Below, piece by piece: positions 1 to 10,260 of a stretch of 64,000 nucleotides of DNA. The translations under genes were made by a program, and so were the position numbers. The notes under the pieces are model-generated. The model made no database searches. It was not told the origin of the DNA and saw only the letters and a list, made by a program, of their open reading frames with translations. This stretch comes from Tetraselmis striata. Its lineage: Eukaryota; Chlorophyta; Chlorodendrophyceae; Chlorodendrales; Chlorodendraceae. The stretch covers positions 62,001 to 126,000 of the forward strand of contig VCJN01001123.1 of the NCBI GenBank assembly GCA_006384855.1, written 5' to 3'. Position 1 is the stretch's first letter; each line of letters opens with the position of its first letter.

Positions 1-2
1 AT

Positions 3-2300
3 ACCTGTGCGTGGGCGGCCAATGGCGGGAACCTTGAACTGCTGCAGTGGGCGAGAGAGCAGGGCTGCCCATGGGACGAAAGCACCTGCACGGCAGCAGC
101 CTGTGAAGGGCACCTGGCGGTACTTCAGTGGGCGAGAGCACGCGGCTGCCCCTGGGATGAGATGACATGCGGTGAGGCCGCCAGGGGAGGGCATCTGTCG
201 GTGCTGCAGTGGGCAACAGAACATGGCTGTCCCTGGGATCTGAGACGCACTTGCGCTCCAGCAGCGGAAGGAGGGCACCTGGTGGTACTTCAGTGGACCA
301 AGGCGGAAGGTTTTCCTTGGGATCAGTACACCTTGACAATCAGCGCGGGAACGGCAGGGCGTGGAGGGCAGCAAGCAGTGCTGCGCTGGCTCGAGGAGCA
401 GCCTGGCTGCCTTTGGAACAAATTCATCTGTGCCATGATAGCTAGTGGAGGCCATCTGGCCACGCTCAAATGGGCGAGGGAGCAGGGCTGCCATTGGGAT
501 GAGCGGACATGTGCGTATGCAGCCAAGGAAGGTCATCTGGCGGCGCTGCAGTGGGCGAGGGAGCAGGCCTGCCATTGGAGTGCAGACACGTATGCTGGTG
601 CAGCCTTCGGAGGTCATGTGGAGGTGATGCAGTGGGCCAGGGAGCGCGGCTACCCCTGGAACGCGGAGACATGCAGGGTGGCTGCCTGAGGAAGGTCACC
701 TGGCTGTGCTGCAGTGGGCACGCGCTCAAGGCTGCCCCTGGGATGAACGAGCTTGCGTTGCTGTGGCTGTCCAGGCCGGGCACCTGGCGGTGGTCCAGTG
801 GTGCGTGGAGCAGGGCTGCCACTACGATGCGAGAGCCTGTGCTGCTAGGGCAGCTGCGGAAGGCCACCTGACAGCGCTTCAATGGCTGAGGGAGCGGGGC
901 TGCCCCTGGGATGCCGAGACCTGCATGATGGCAGCCAGGCGTGGGCACCTGCAGGGGCTGCAGTGGTGCCACCAGCAGGGCTGCCCTTGGGATGCGCGCA
1001 CCTGCATGGCCGCCGCCCACGAAGGTCAACTGACAGTTGTGCAGTGGGCGCGGGCGCAAGGCTGCGCCTGGGATGAGGAGACCTGCAAGTCAGCAGCGGA
1101 GGTCACCTGCATGTCTCATGTCTCATGTCTCATGCAGTGGTGTAAGCAGCATGGCTGTCCCTGGGATGGAGACACCTGCAGCACTGCAGCCGGTAAAGGG
1201 CACCTGGAGGTTCTGCAGTGTGCGAGCAGGCAAGGCTGCCCCTGTGATGAATCAACATGCACATCCGCAGCCCAAGGAGGGCACTTGGAGGTGCTACAGG
1301 ACCTGAGGGAGCAAGGCTGCCCCTGGGATGATACTAGTTGCGTCAGGGCCACCGCGAAAGGACATCTCGAGGTGCTTCAGTGGGCTGAGGGGCAAGGCTG
1401 CCCCATGGGATCGACGAATGCCCTGCATGCTGGCAGCCCTGGGCGGACACTTGGCGGTGCTGCAGTGGTGCTAGCAGCAGGGCTGCACCTTGGATGGAGG
1501 CACTTGCATGGCGGCCGCCTGGGGACGAAACGACTTGGCGAGGGTGCACCAGCAGGGCTGCTCCTTGGATGAGAGCCCCCGCATGCCGCTGAGAGTGGTC
1601 ACCTGGAAGTGCTGGAGTGGGCACGACAGCATGGCTGCCCTTGGGATGGGCGCACTTGCACGGTGGCAGCCCAAGGGGGACACCTGGCGGTGCTGCAGTG
1701 GTGTAAGCAGCACCACTGCCCCTGAAATGAAGACACCTGCATGGCCGCAGCTGAGGGTGGTCACCTGGAAGTGCTTCAGTGGGCACAGCAGCAACGCTGC
1801 CCCTGGGATGAGCGCAGTTGCACGGCGGCAGCCCAATAAAGGCACCTGGCGGTGCTGCAGTGATGTAAGCAGCACCACTGCCCCTGAAATGAGGACACCT
1901 GCGTCGCAGCGGCAGCCCAATAAGGGCACCTGGCGGTGCTGGAGTGATGTAAGCAGCACCACTGCCCCTGGAATGAGGACACCTGCGTCGCAGCGGCAGG
2001 CGGAAGACACCTGGCGGTGCTGCAGTGATGTAAGCAGCACCACTGCCCCTGGAATGAAGACACCTGCGTCGCAACGGCAAGCGGAAGGACACCTGGCGGT
2101 GCTGCAGTGGGCCAAGGAGCAAGGCTGCCCCTGAGATGAGCGCACTTGTGATGGAGCCGCCGAGGGTGGCCACTCGGAGGTGCTACAGTGGGTGGTGGAG
2201 AATGGCTGTCCCTGGGACGTAGGCTCCTGTCTCGACCGCGCCACTGAGAACGGACACACTGCGGTGGCCGAGTGGGTGGGGGAGACCCTTCGCCCGTGAT
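3..2300 (+). pseudogene. Ankyrin-type repeat array (LQWAREQGCPWD family), 5' end outside window, decayed
   Basis: About 27 units of 27-28 residues follow the pattern GHLxVLQWAREQGCPWDExT with a C(A)AA turn. This is a diverged ankyrin-like repeat abundant in prasinophyte algae and is presumed to bind proteins. The frame is open from base 3 to a TGA at 687-689, where one extra base shifts it. Frame +1 continues from about 691 to about 1410, where another extra base (CCCATGGGAT) shifts it again. From about 1440 on, the repeats can be followed only across stops: a TAG near 1470, TGA at several Trp positions, and TAA twice. The last recognisable unit ends near 2283. The 5' part of the gene lies outside the window, so the left half could still be an expressed exon. 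The right half looks dead. Confidence 0.75.
1680..2130 (+). repeat. Recent tandem amplification of stop-containing ankyrin units
   Basis: Four or more near-identical units of about 81-84 bases share the core CKQHHCP. They also share the same nonsense codons, CAG-TGA-TGT and CCC-TGA-AAT, where neighbouring units read CAGTGG and CCCTGG. The shared stops show that these units multiplied after the mutations had arisen. Confidence 0.7.
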
Positions 2301-2839
2301 GTGGAGCCGGTGCGTGCACATATGCGACACGAACAGCTTGCCTGCTGTCTCGCAACAGTCATCAGCGTGGATGTCTGGCTGAGGTTCATTACTGGCTACC
2401 AGCACATCCTCTCACTCTCACGACTCAGCTGCCTTCCTTGTCGGTAAATCAGCATGTCGCAATCTTCGCTCTCCCTCCACCCCTTCCAAGAGACAAATAC
2501 CATAAGGCCAACACCCTCCCACCTCCTTCCAGCCCCGAATTCCATTCCAGCAGAGCCAGCAGCCAAGGAAAGGTGTTGTAGACAGAGTGGGCCCCACAAG
2601 CCCCCCTTCAAAGGCGCGTCCATCGGCGCATCCGCTATGACCCGGAGTTGTCTCAAAGTGATCTTGCGCTTCCCTCACGACATCCAGCCGCGTCTAGCAT
2701 TGAATCTGGGTGTATCAGTTGAGCTTCTGACGGCTCGCATTGACGGCGGGCGGTGCATGGAACATCCAACCTGCTACACTAGCATGGCACATCTATGTCT
2801 TTTTTTTAATTTTGTTTATGTTCTTTCCTGCCAGTCTCC

Positions 2840-2960
2840 CAACGACAATGGCGAGCTGTCTCACGGCCCGGCTGCATGAACCCGCACAGGGCCCGCCGTA
2901 GCCCGTAGCGTGCAGCTCTCTGAAGGCCAGGCCTATCAAGGTGTGCGAGGCTATGACCGC
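2840..2960 (-). repeat. Dispersed repeat, copy 1 (LQRAARYGL peptide)
   Basis: Read on the minus strand, about 85 bases match 49100-49195 on the plus strand at roughly 78-80% identity. Both copies translate in the same frame to LQRAARYGL followed by a segment ending in GRxTA. The parent sequence is unknown; it could be a coding fragment carried by a mobile element. Confidence 0.55.
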
Positions 2961-3718
2961 CTCCTGTATGGAGCTGAAAGGTTGCGATGGGATAACGCCG
3001 ACTCGCTTCCGTGCAAAGTTGCACATATGCGGTGCAAATCGTGGGAGAGATGGGGGTGAAGGCGTAGCAGAAGCAGAGATCGCCGTCAGGGGGCACTAGC
3101 CATGGATAGGCCCTCTGCATCGACATGTTGAATATCTATGCTGCCCACCGTACCCACCAGACAAGAAAATTGACAAATTTCTGTGTGTTTGAGCAAGTAG
3201 ATTCGGAAAACACTGTCAGCCAAAGCCGCTTCCCCGACAGGCACCCTCACCTAGAATGCCGTGTGTCAAGGCCACGCCGATTCTCCATCGACACAAAATG
3301 AACCGTACCAGGCAGAGGGCGAGCACTGGGTAGTGCGGGCTACTTACGCACCGCCGAGTGAGAGAGATCGCGCGCAAACACAATCTACTCCCATTAAAAA
3401 ATAGCTATCTCTTGCAGCAGGTGTATCCACATAGCTAGCGCAGATGCGCGAAGGGAGCGCAGTGGCGAAAGATGCGGGTGAGGTGGGGCCAATGACGGCG
3501 CGTATGCTGCGTGGCTGCTCCCCCGGCCGATTCCACAGGGGTTTAAACGTGGCGCAAGCGACGGCCAGGCGAGCAAAGGCGACTCTCGCTGACCAATTGC
3601 GCACGCTACGGCGGAAAGGGCAATATAAAATGCTGATCATTGACAACTTTCGTCACGCGACTTCGCATTTCTCTCACATCATCTGGCTCGGATTAGCTAT
3701 CACTGCCGACGGGCGTCA

Positions 3719-3731
3719 TTACATACTTACA
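3719..3731 (-). terminator. Polyadenylation-type signals TGTAA (two overlapping)
   Basis: Two TGTAA motifs on the minus strand lie 155-167 bases after the NADPH oxidase stop codon. TGTAA is the usual green-algal nuclear polyadenylation signal. Confidence 0.4.
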
Positions 3732-3885
3732 TGTAGAATGTGTGGCAGATCCTACAGCTAAAAACTACGCATGCCCAAGTATCAGTACGGATTGACTCCC
3801 AGGATGAGCTTGGCAGCGGCTCTGAGTGCGTGAGCGGAAGCACTCCATGGCTGGGTTACTGGAAGGGGGCAGCGACCCTGGATGC

Positions 3886-6800
3886 CTAAAAGTGCTCCTG
3901 GTAGAAGTCAAACTTGGCTGGGAGGGCCTTTTCTGTGTTGAGCGTTGCGCAGGTTTGATTGATGCTTTTCGCCAGCACGACTGGCCCACAGTAGAAGACG
4001 CCCACCCTCCCCGAGCGCCCCCCCTCCGGCTGGCCCTCACTGTGCGCCTGTGCCACCTTGGTCAGCTCGCCGTTCCAGTCCGGGCGCCCAAACTTGGTGA
4101 TGAAGTTGGTCTCCATGCCTGTCATGACGTCCTTCCCGTGCACCAGGTGGCTGGTCATCTGGCCCAGTTTCAGAAAGTTGGGCGTCAGGCCGCTGTCGCT
4201 CTTGAGCGAGGTGATGTGGATGTTGATGTCCAGCACCTGGTTGACGTCGATCAATGCGATGCTCTCGAGCTCGTGGCGGAACCACGTGGCCTCCTCCCTG
4301 TCCCGCGTGCACCAGAAGAAGTGCACCTTTTGAGTGGCGCACCGCCGGCCCTTTGCGCCGGATACGGGCTGCTTGATGTTGTTCAGCACGTCCCGGAGCA
4401 CCGAGGCGCAGGGCGTGACACCGATGCCCGCGCCGACCATCACCACCGTCCGGTACTGCTGCCAGGTCTGCGCGGGCGCGCCAAAGGGGCCGTCCACGTG
4501 GACCCTCGGAAACGGCGGCAGACCGGGCAAGGGGCTGTTTGCGGCATGCAGCGGGTTGGAGGCAGCGCCGGCCTCCAGGTCGACGTCCAGTGCTCTCTCC
4601 CGCCGATCCGTGACGTCTTGAATCATACTCTGCAGCGCGCAGGTCCAGTCGCCCACGGCGCGGATCTGCAGGCTGATGAACTCGTCGTCCGGGGCGGACG
4701 TCAAGGTGAAAGGGTGCCACTCCATCCGGGCCAGCTCCGGAAAGTTGATGAATACGTACTGGCCCGACAGGTAGGTGAAGCCCGAGGGCTTTGACATCTT
4801 GAGGTGAATCGTGCTTCCGGGCATGAGAGCCGCCTCCAGAATCTGGCTCGCACAGTCGGCAGCCGATGTGCGTCATCAGCTGGCTAAAATAGCAGTCAGA
4901 GGCACGGCACCAATCACAGAATACGCGAGCGCCGGCAACAGCCATGCATACTGGTCAGTGATTCAAGCTCTGGCGGACGAACCTCAACGTTTGGCGTCCT
5001 CCGCCTCCAGCACTTGATCACCTTCTCCACCAGGTAGATGCCAACGGGGATCGCCACCCAGCACCACATGTCTCCGTAGCCGTAGGGCTTTGGGAAGGCA
5101 TGGAAGATGAAGCACAGGTAGAACACCAGAAAGAGGCAGTGAGTCATTGCAAAGTTGTTGAAATTGTTCAGAACCTTGCCGACCGCCGTGTCCTTCAGCC
5201 AGCTTGCCCGCCGCGGCCATTCCGCCGCAAAGAGGTAGGCCACCAGCAGGATCGAGCACATCACCAGGCCAGTAATGGCGGGGGCAGTGCTCCACAGCGC
5301 CGCCGCGGTGGGCTGCGGCTCGCGCCAGCCAAACACCCACTGAAACTCCCTCTTGTAGGCCTCGCTGCTGAGGCGGTGGAAGTTGGAGACATGAGCAAAG
5401 GTATGCATGGCGGAGAAGAGGAGCCCAAAGCCAGCAATGATCTTGTGCCATGTGATCGCGTCGTCAAAGGGGATGAGCTTGCGGAGGAACGTCTCGCGCA
5501 GAACGGTGATGGTGTTGCGGCATACCGGGAAGATAATGATCGCAAACGCCACCTTGGTGGCCCCGGCACTGCCCTTGGCGATGGCCAGGCCCGGGCCGAA
5601 AAGGGCGTACAGGTCCGTGTTGGTGTGGTCGCAGTTCATCCCCTGGAAGACGCAAAAAGTCTCGGCGGTGATGTAGAACGCCGCCGCAAACATGGCCAGA
5701 ATCACCAGCATGCAGCCGATCTGCTGCGGATTGTTACGTGCCCAATACCATCCTGCGCTCATCCAGGAGTCCTTACGCTGCCGGACCTGGCAGAACACCC
5801 CACACCCACATCAGCCCTCCATCTGGCAGTCGATGCTTTCGCGCAAGTCAGCAAGCAATGCGTGCCGCTGATCATTCACGCCTACCTGTGGCCTGTTCGA
5901 GCTGGCGGGTGTGGGGGCTGAGAAGCCCTTGGATATCTTCGCCAGAATGCGGGATGAAGGCGTGCCCGCGGCTCCCGGGGTCTTCGGTGTCTTCGGGGTC
6001 CGTGCGTCCACGAGCATTGGCGGGGGCTTCAAGGGCCCGACGTGAAGAAGCGCCAGCCCCGGATACTTGGACTCAATCTGTGCAAAATCCGATGGCGACA
6101 GTGCGCCATCGTGGTCCGCGTCAAGGGTGTTCATCATGCCGCTCGCCATGCGGGCCAGCTGCTCATCGTCAAGCTTCATGCGATTCTCCTCCAGGCAAAC
6201 CTGTACGGTGCGCCATTCAGTGCATGTTTATCAGCGATGTGAACTCCAGCTTATGGGCGTCTACACAGCAAATCTGAGCTGCGCTCACCCTCAACATCTT
6301 CACAATGTCCGCTTTCTCGATGGCGCCGGACTGATCGATGTCGTACAGTCGGAAGGCAAAGCTGAGGCGGTCGTCCACCGTGCCGTGGCGGAGAATCAGC
6401 ATGCTGTCCACGAAGTCATCGCAGCTGAGCGTGTTGGTGGACTTGTGATCCATGCGCTCAAACAGAATGGTCGCAAGGAACTGGCTCTTGGTTTGGAGCG
6501 CTTTCGCGAATTCGAGCGGTGTCATGGGCGTGCCCACCGACCCGGTGACGGCGGCAAACTCTTTCCTTAAAGACTGCATGTCAATCGAAATCCGAGTCAG
6601 CACATATATTTGCAGCGGAAACACGCATTTAATACGATAAACTGCCCAGTAACATGAAGGGCTCTTCACCGTACCTGAACGTGCGGCGCGTTCACATCTC
6701 TGCTGCGCTGGCGAGGTTTGTAGGACCCCGTCCAGTCCGAGACGTCATCCAGCGTTAGCCTCTCGCCCTTCACCGACAGCTGGTGGGCCAGAGTGAGCGC

Positions 6801-6892
6801 GTCCGCCATCGCCTGCACTCTGCTGGCCTCGGCCACCTCAGCACTGGGGGCCTCTGCATACTTGCTGGCGTTAGCGACAGCCACTGCCGGGT
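3886..6892 (-). CDS. EF-hand NADPH oxidase (NOX/RBOH type), 5' end not identified
   Basis: A membrane flavocytochrome that passes electrons from NADPH through FAD and two hemes to oxygen, making superoxide outside the membrane. Modelled exons with GT-AG borders and matching phase are 6892-6675, 6573-6289, 6200-5886, 5786-4983 and 4842-3886 (stop TAG). Exons 2 and 3 each carry an EF-hand loop (DIDQSGAIEKAD and DADHDGALSPSD), implying calcium control. Exon 4 has the transmembrane core with heme-ligand histidines in WHK...MHTFAH and in the pair THC...IFHAF. Exon 5 has the FAD motif HPFTLTSAP, NADPH-site motifs GAGIGVTP and FYCGP, and the family ending FDFYQEHF. About 858 residues are visible. 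The first exon needs one carried base from an upstream exon I could not find. Exon 3 also has a TPKTP-rich linker. Confidence 0.9.
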
Positions 6893-6896
6893 CTGC

Positions 6897-6914
6897 GGGG
6901 GGGGGGGGGGGGGG
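6897..6914 (-). promoter_or_regulatory. C18 homopolymer serving as polypyrimidine tract
   Basis: On the minus strand, 18 consecutive C residues are followed directly by GCAG and then the first recognised NADPH oxidase exon. The homopolymer sits exactly where a splice-acceptor pyrimidine tract is expected. Confidence 0.5.
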
Positions 6915-7077
6915 TGAGAGGGAGGGGCCAGCGTCAGTGGAGTTGAGCGACCCTCGTCAAATTAAGGAGGTGTCGGGGCTCTCGCCGCCGCCCCTGTCAA
7001 TAGAATCCTCCAGGACGATTCGCGACTACGTGACATTCGTCAATTCAGGCCCAACGGGGCACCGCTGCTCTATTTAG

Positions 7078-8671
7078 AACCCGCGACAAAGACAGGCCGC
7101 CATGTCGGCTGCTGTGCCGGCCAGTAGAGCTGGGGTCACCTGAGCCAGACATCGTAGCGGTGTTTCTTTGGCGGTGATTTTCTTTGGCGATCATGAACGC
7201 CAAGCCAGGGTCGATGAGCTGATGTCTCTTGTCAGCGATCCGTTGCCCTATCGCAGTCGATAGGTCGCGAGAGGATTTGCGACGTGCCTTGGCGAGTCTT
7301 CAAGTAGGTTCGTCCGTGCGGTTTCGTCTGCACTGTGCACTCGGGCATCGAGAGGTTATGTGGTTATGCGGTTATATGTGGCGCTGGTTCGAAACACCGA
7401 ACTTGAAACAACAGTGTGCGAGGGTTGGCATCGGAAGAGTGGAGCTACCAGCAGTACTGTTGCTACCGGCACCAGCAGAGCAGCGATATCGTGCGTGTGG
7501 TTGGGTACAAGTACCCGTACCAGTACTACGCATCACTCATGAGTCCCGCCTTATGCGGGATGCGGGCCGCTTTTAGGCGGCTTTCTGTGTTGATTTTCTA
7601 ATTCTGGGTAACTGCCCATTTTGTAATTCACACCAGTACTACGGGTATAACGGTAGACGATATCTTCGATCGTATCACACCGGTTCGCGTAGGTACTCGT
7701 TTCTGAAGACCGTAAACGGGTCTCAAATCCGAGATGTGTAGCTGGCAACGCTTTTTGGCTACGTGGCACACGCTACGTGCGTGATATTAGCACGTGACCG
7801 CTCGCACTCCTCCCTCATCATCCCGCCGCCAGCCCCATCCCTGCCCGCGACACACAAGACGAGGCACCTGAACGCCCCCGTATGCCTACGTTAGCGCGCT
7901 GCTACCGCGGTATGTGCGTGATGGTGCCGGCCGGTGTGTTCGATTGGCAGCGGTGGGGCGGGATGGGTTGGCGAGACGGGTGGTCACGTGGGCTCTGAGT
8001 TTTCATCAAATGACGTTATATTTGACTGTATCAACCGGATACTAATCACTATTCGCTCTCGTTTCGGTAGTTGCATCTCAGGATTGTGACCCCGCTATAC
8101 ACAGCTTAAACCCCGGGAGGATTTCATTTAGCGAGTACCCGGGGAACCGGTGTGATAGTGATGCACGGCGCCAGTATCGTCAGTACCTGTACTGGTACTG
8201 CATCGTTCAGCAGTCGTACGAGTATAGCACTTCCGCTGTTCAGCAGCAGCGGGTAATCGTGGGTTTATATAAGCCCTGCTCGTACGACTGCTAAGCGCTA
8301 GCGCTACAATACTCCGTGGTTTTCAACCGACCGCGACGGGAAAACCCACATCGTACGACACCTGTAGTTTGTATGGATGGTAGTCACACCAGCATCACTG
8401 GATGTATTCATGTAGCGATTATCATCAGGGCCAATCACGTATATTATGAAATATAGTAACAACCGGTACGAGTATCGTACGAGTACGAGTTTCGGGCTAC
8501 AAGCAGCCGTATGGTCCCTTGGCGTACCCGGGTAGTGCAAGATGATATTGTAGTGCTCGTATTTCGATGGATGACGGGTTTGGTTACACGGGGTAGAGTC
8601 TGTTCTTTGATCCTCCGCTATTATTTATTTCATGTCAGCGTTGTAGTGTACTGGTACGATTTGGTCATGTG
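7078..8671. other. Intergenic, rich in GTAC-type palindromes; no gene seen
   Basis: AT-rich stretches alternate with clusters of GTACC, GGTAC and CGTAC words (for example 7507-7535, 8186-8225, 8461-8487). One copy of a double-hairpin repeat lies at 7530-7640. No ORF shows family resemblance. Confidence 0.5.
7530..7640 (+). repeat. Double-hairpin dispersed repeat, copy 1
   Basis: Contains CCCGCCTTATGCGGG directly followed by GCCGCTTTTAGGCGGC, two small stem-loops, then CTGTGTT and a tail ending near TGTAATTCACACCAGTAC. The same arrangement is found at 20800-20930, and a diverged relative at 52545-52665. Confidence 0.6.
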
Positions 8672-10260
8672 GTTTGGAGCCGGGTTGGGCAGCCATGGGT
8701 AGGGTAGGCCCAAACCTGGCAGACCCGAGGGCAGACCTGGTCTGCCCGATTAGGTTGGTGAGAATCGCGACAGGCATACCCGACCCGGGTAGCATGGGTC
8801 TGCCCGAAGGTTTGCCCGGCGGACGTTTACTCGGATGGCAGACCCGTCTAGCATACCATGGGCGGACCGCCGCCCGGCCGTTGCGTAACCGACCCAGCGC
8901 GCCGTCGCGAGCCTAAAACCGGGGTGACTGAGAGCAACCCCATCGTTCGCATGCCATTGTCCTCCAACTGATGAGGACGTTGGTAGTTCATGTGATATTG
9001 ACTGTTGAAAATTTGCGTTTTCCATTGCCCAATACTAACTTTTTCATCCATGTTTAACGTACGCAATTCACCAACGAGCTCATTCCTGGCATGCGGAAGA
9101 AGGTTGCAACCCAGTCCACCAAATCAATGGCTAAAGCCATATATAGCCATTGTGCTGTGCTATGATCTTTGGATGTCGCGCAAGGGAGAGGATGTGATGA
9201 GTCTGCTAGATGCTCACTATATGTATACACATTTAGGATATTGATGAGGACTGGGAGCCGCGTTGTCAGCATATGGGCCTTGTTGATAACTCACAAGACA
9301 CCGGTGGTTTATCTATTGCCAAGAAAACACGCATGTGATATTTTCTACTTTCACATGGGTGAGCATGTATGTTGTTATTGTGTTGAATTTCAATAAATGA
9401 TATGTGATATGCACTTTGTTGAATAGTTAGCACTTTGTTTTGAAGCGGGCTGGTGCGCATAAAAAATGCGCTGTGGTTGTGAAGGATGGTGGAGCCAATC
9501 CAGAGATTGTCACTCGTGCTCTACGAAACGGCGTCGATGGTGTGCCTCCGTTGATCTGCGCGCCGCTTGGTGGGGCGCGAGTTTTATTGTCAACATGCTG
9601 GGCTCGTACGACTGCTAAGACGGGCTACTAAGGCGGTACGGACTGCGGCTAAGAACCCTGCTGTTGGTTTGGTCACTGGGCATCTTCCCACAAGAATGCC
9701 ATTGGCACGTTTGGGGGATAGATGTCGTTATCCAGATGAAGAGCACCAACTAGGAGCAATATTCCGTGAGATCCTCAAGACGATGGGCATCGGATGACAA
9801 GGCCATCGCAGGTGGAGACTGGACTCCCACCGGTGATTTGCTTTCTGACGAGTCCATCATGGAAATGGCCTACGCTCGCTTGGAGGATGATGATGCCGAC
9901 GCTTCATCTGATGAAAAGGCATTCACACACATAGGCAATGACATGTCCTCCCTAACTTCTTGATGATGGCTCTGCTGAGTTATATTTGCAAGCATTGCAT
10001 GGATGTGTAAATACACGGCATGTTTCGCGCATGAAATGGAATCCCCCCCCTCCCCCCCAGTGCTAACATGAAGAAGAAATATGACAAGGGTATGGCTGAG
10101 GTATGCCCTACCAGGTAGGGGTATGCCATGTAGGCCTACTTGGTCTGCCATGGTATGCCCAACCCGGGTCTGCTCTATCCAAATAAAGTAGGCCTACCGA
10201 GCAATGTCCTACCATGGTCTGCCAGAGCAACTCTTGGGTCTGCCCAACCCTGGTTTGGAG
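8672..10260. mobile_element. hAT-type DNA transposon, decayed, with 8-bp target duplication
   Basis: The ends are CCGGGTTGGGCAG (8680-8692) and CTGCCCAACCCTG (10240-10252), inverted with 12 of 13 bases matching and beginning with the hAT-like CAGGG. Both flanks carry the identical 8-mer GTTTGGAG (8672-8679 and 10253-10260), the target-site length of the hAT superfamily. Both subterminal regions are dense in GGCAGACC/GGTCTGCC words, plausible transposase-binding sites. Inside, the plus strand keeps broken transposase-like segments: CYDLWMSRKGEDV near 9160-9200 and VVKDGGANPEIVTRAL near 9475-9515. Stops and frameshifts separate them. The 1573-bp element is almost certainly non-autonomous now. 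Confidence 0.75.
9125..9963 (+). pseudogene. hAT-like transposase remnant
   Basis: Fragments in different frames read YDLWMSRKGEDVMSL with an HY a few residues on (about 9161-9225), DEDWEPRCQHMGLVDNSQ (about 9240-9300), VVKDGGANPEIVTRAL (about 9475-9515) and an acidic tail ending near 9963. The DLWxS block and the KDGGAN block resemble the catalytic region of hAT-related transposases. At least three stops or frame changes separate them, so no functional protein can be made. Confidence 0.55.

Larger units (their letters stand above)
2301..3885. other. Intergenic; no convincing gene
   Basis: No ORF here resembles a known protein. The stretch holds one copy of an 85-base dispersed repeat (2850-2950, minus strand) and the 3' flank of the NADPH oxidase gene. 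Confidence 0.5.

Noticed and set aside
1680-2130. TGA reassigned to Trp in this genome
   Set aside because: The RuBisCO-like gene ends at TGA at the expected family length, other genes use TGG normally, and the array also has TAA stops. Decay explains the data better.
1343-2405. Minus-strand ORFs of 200-294 codons opposite the ankyrin array
   Set aside because: Repetitive shadows of the tandem array; the plus strand shows the LQWxxxxGCPWD unit even across its stops.
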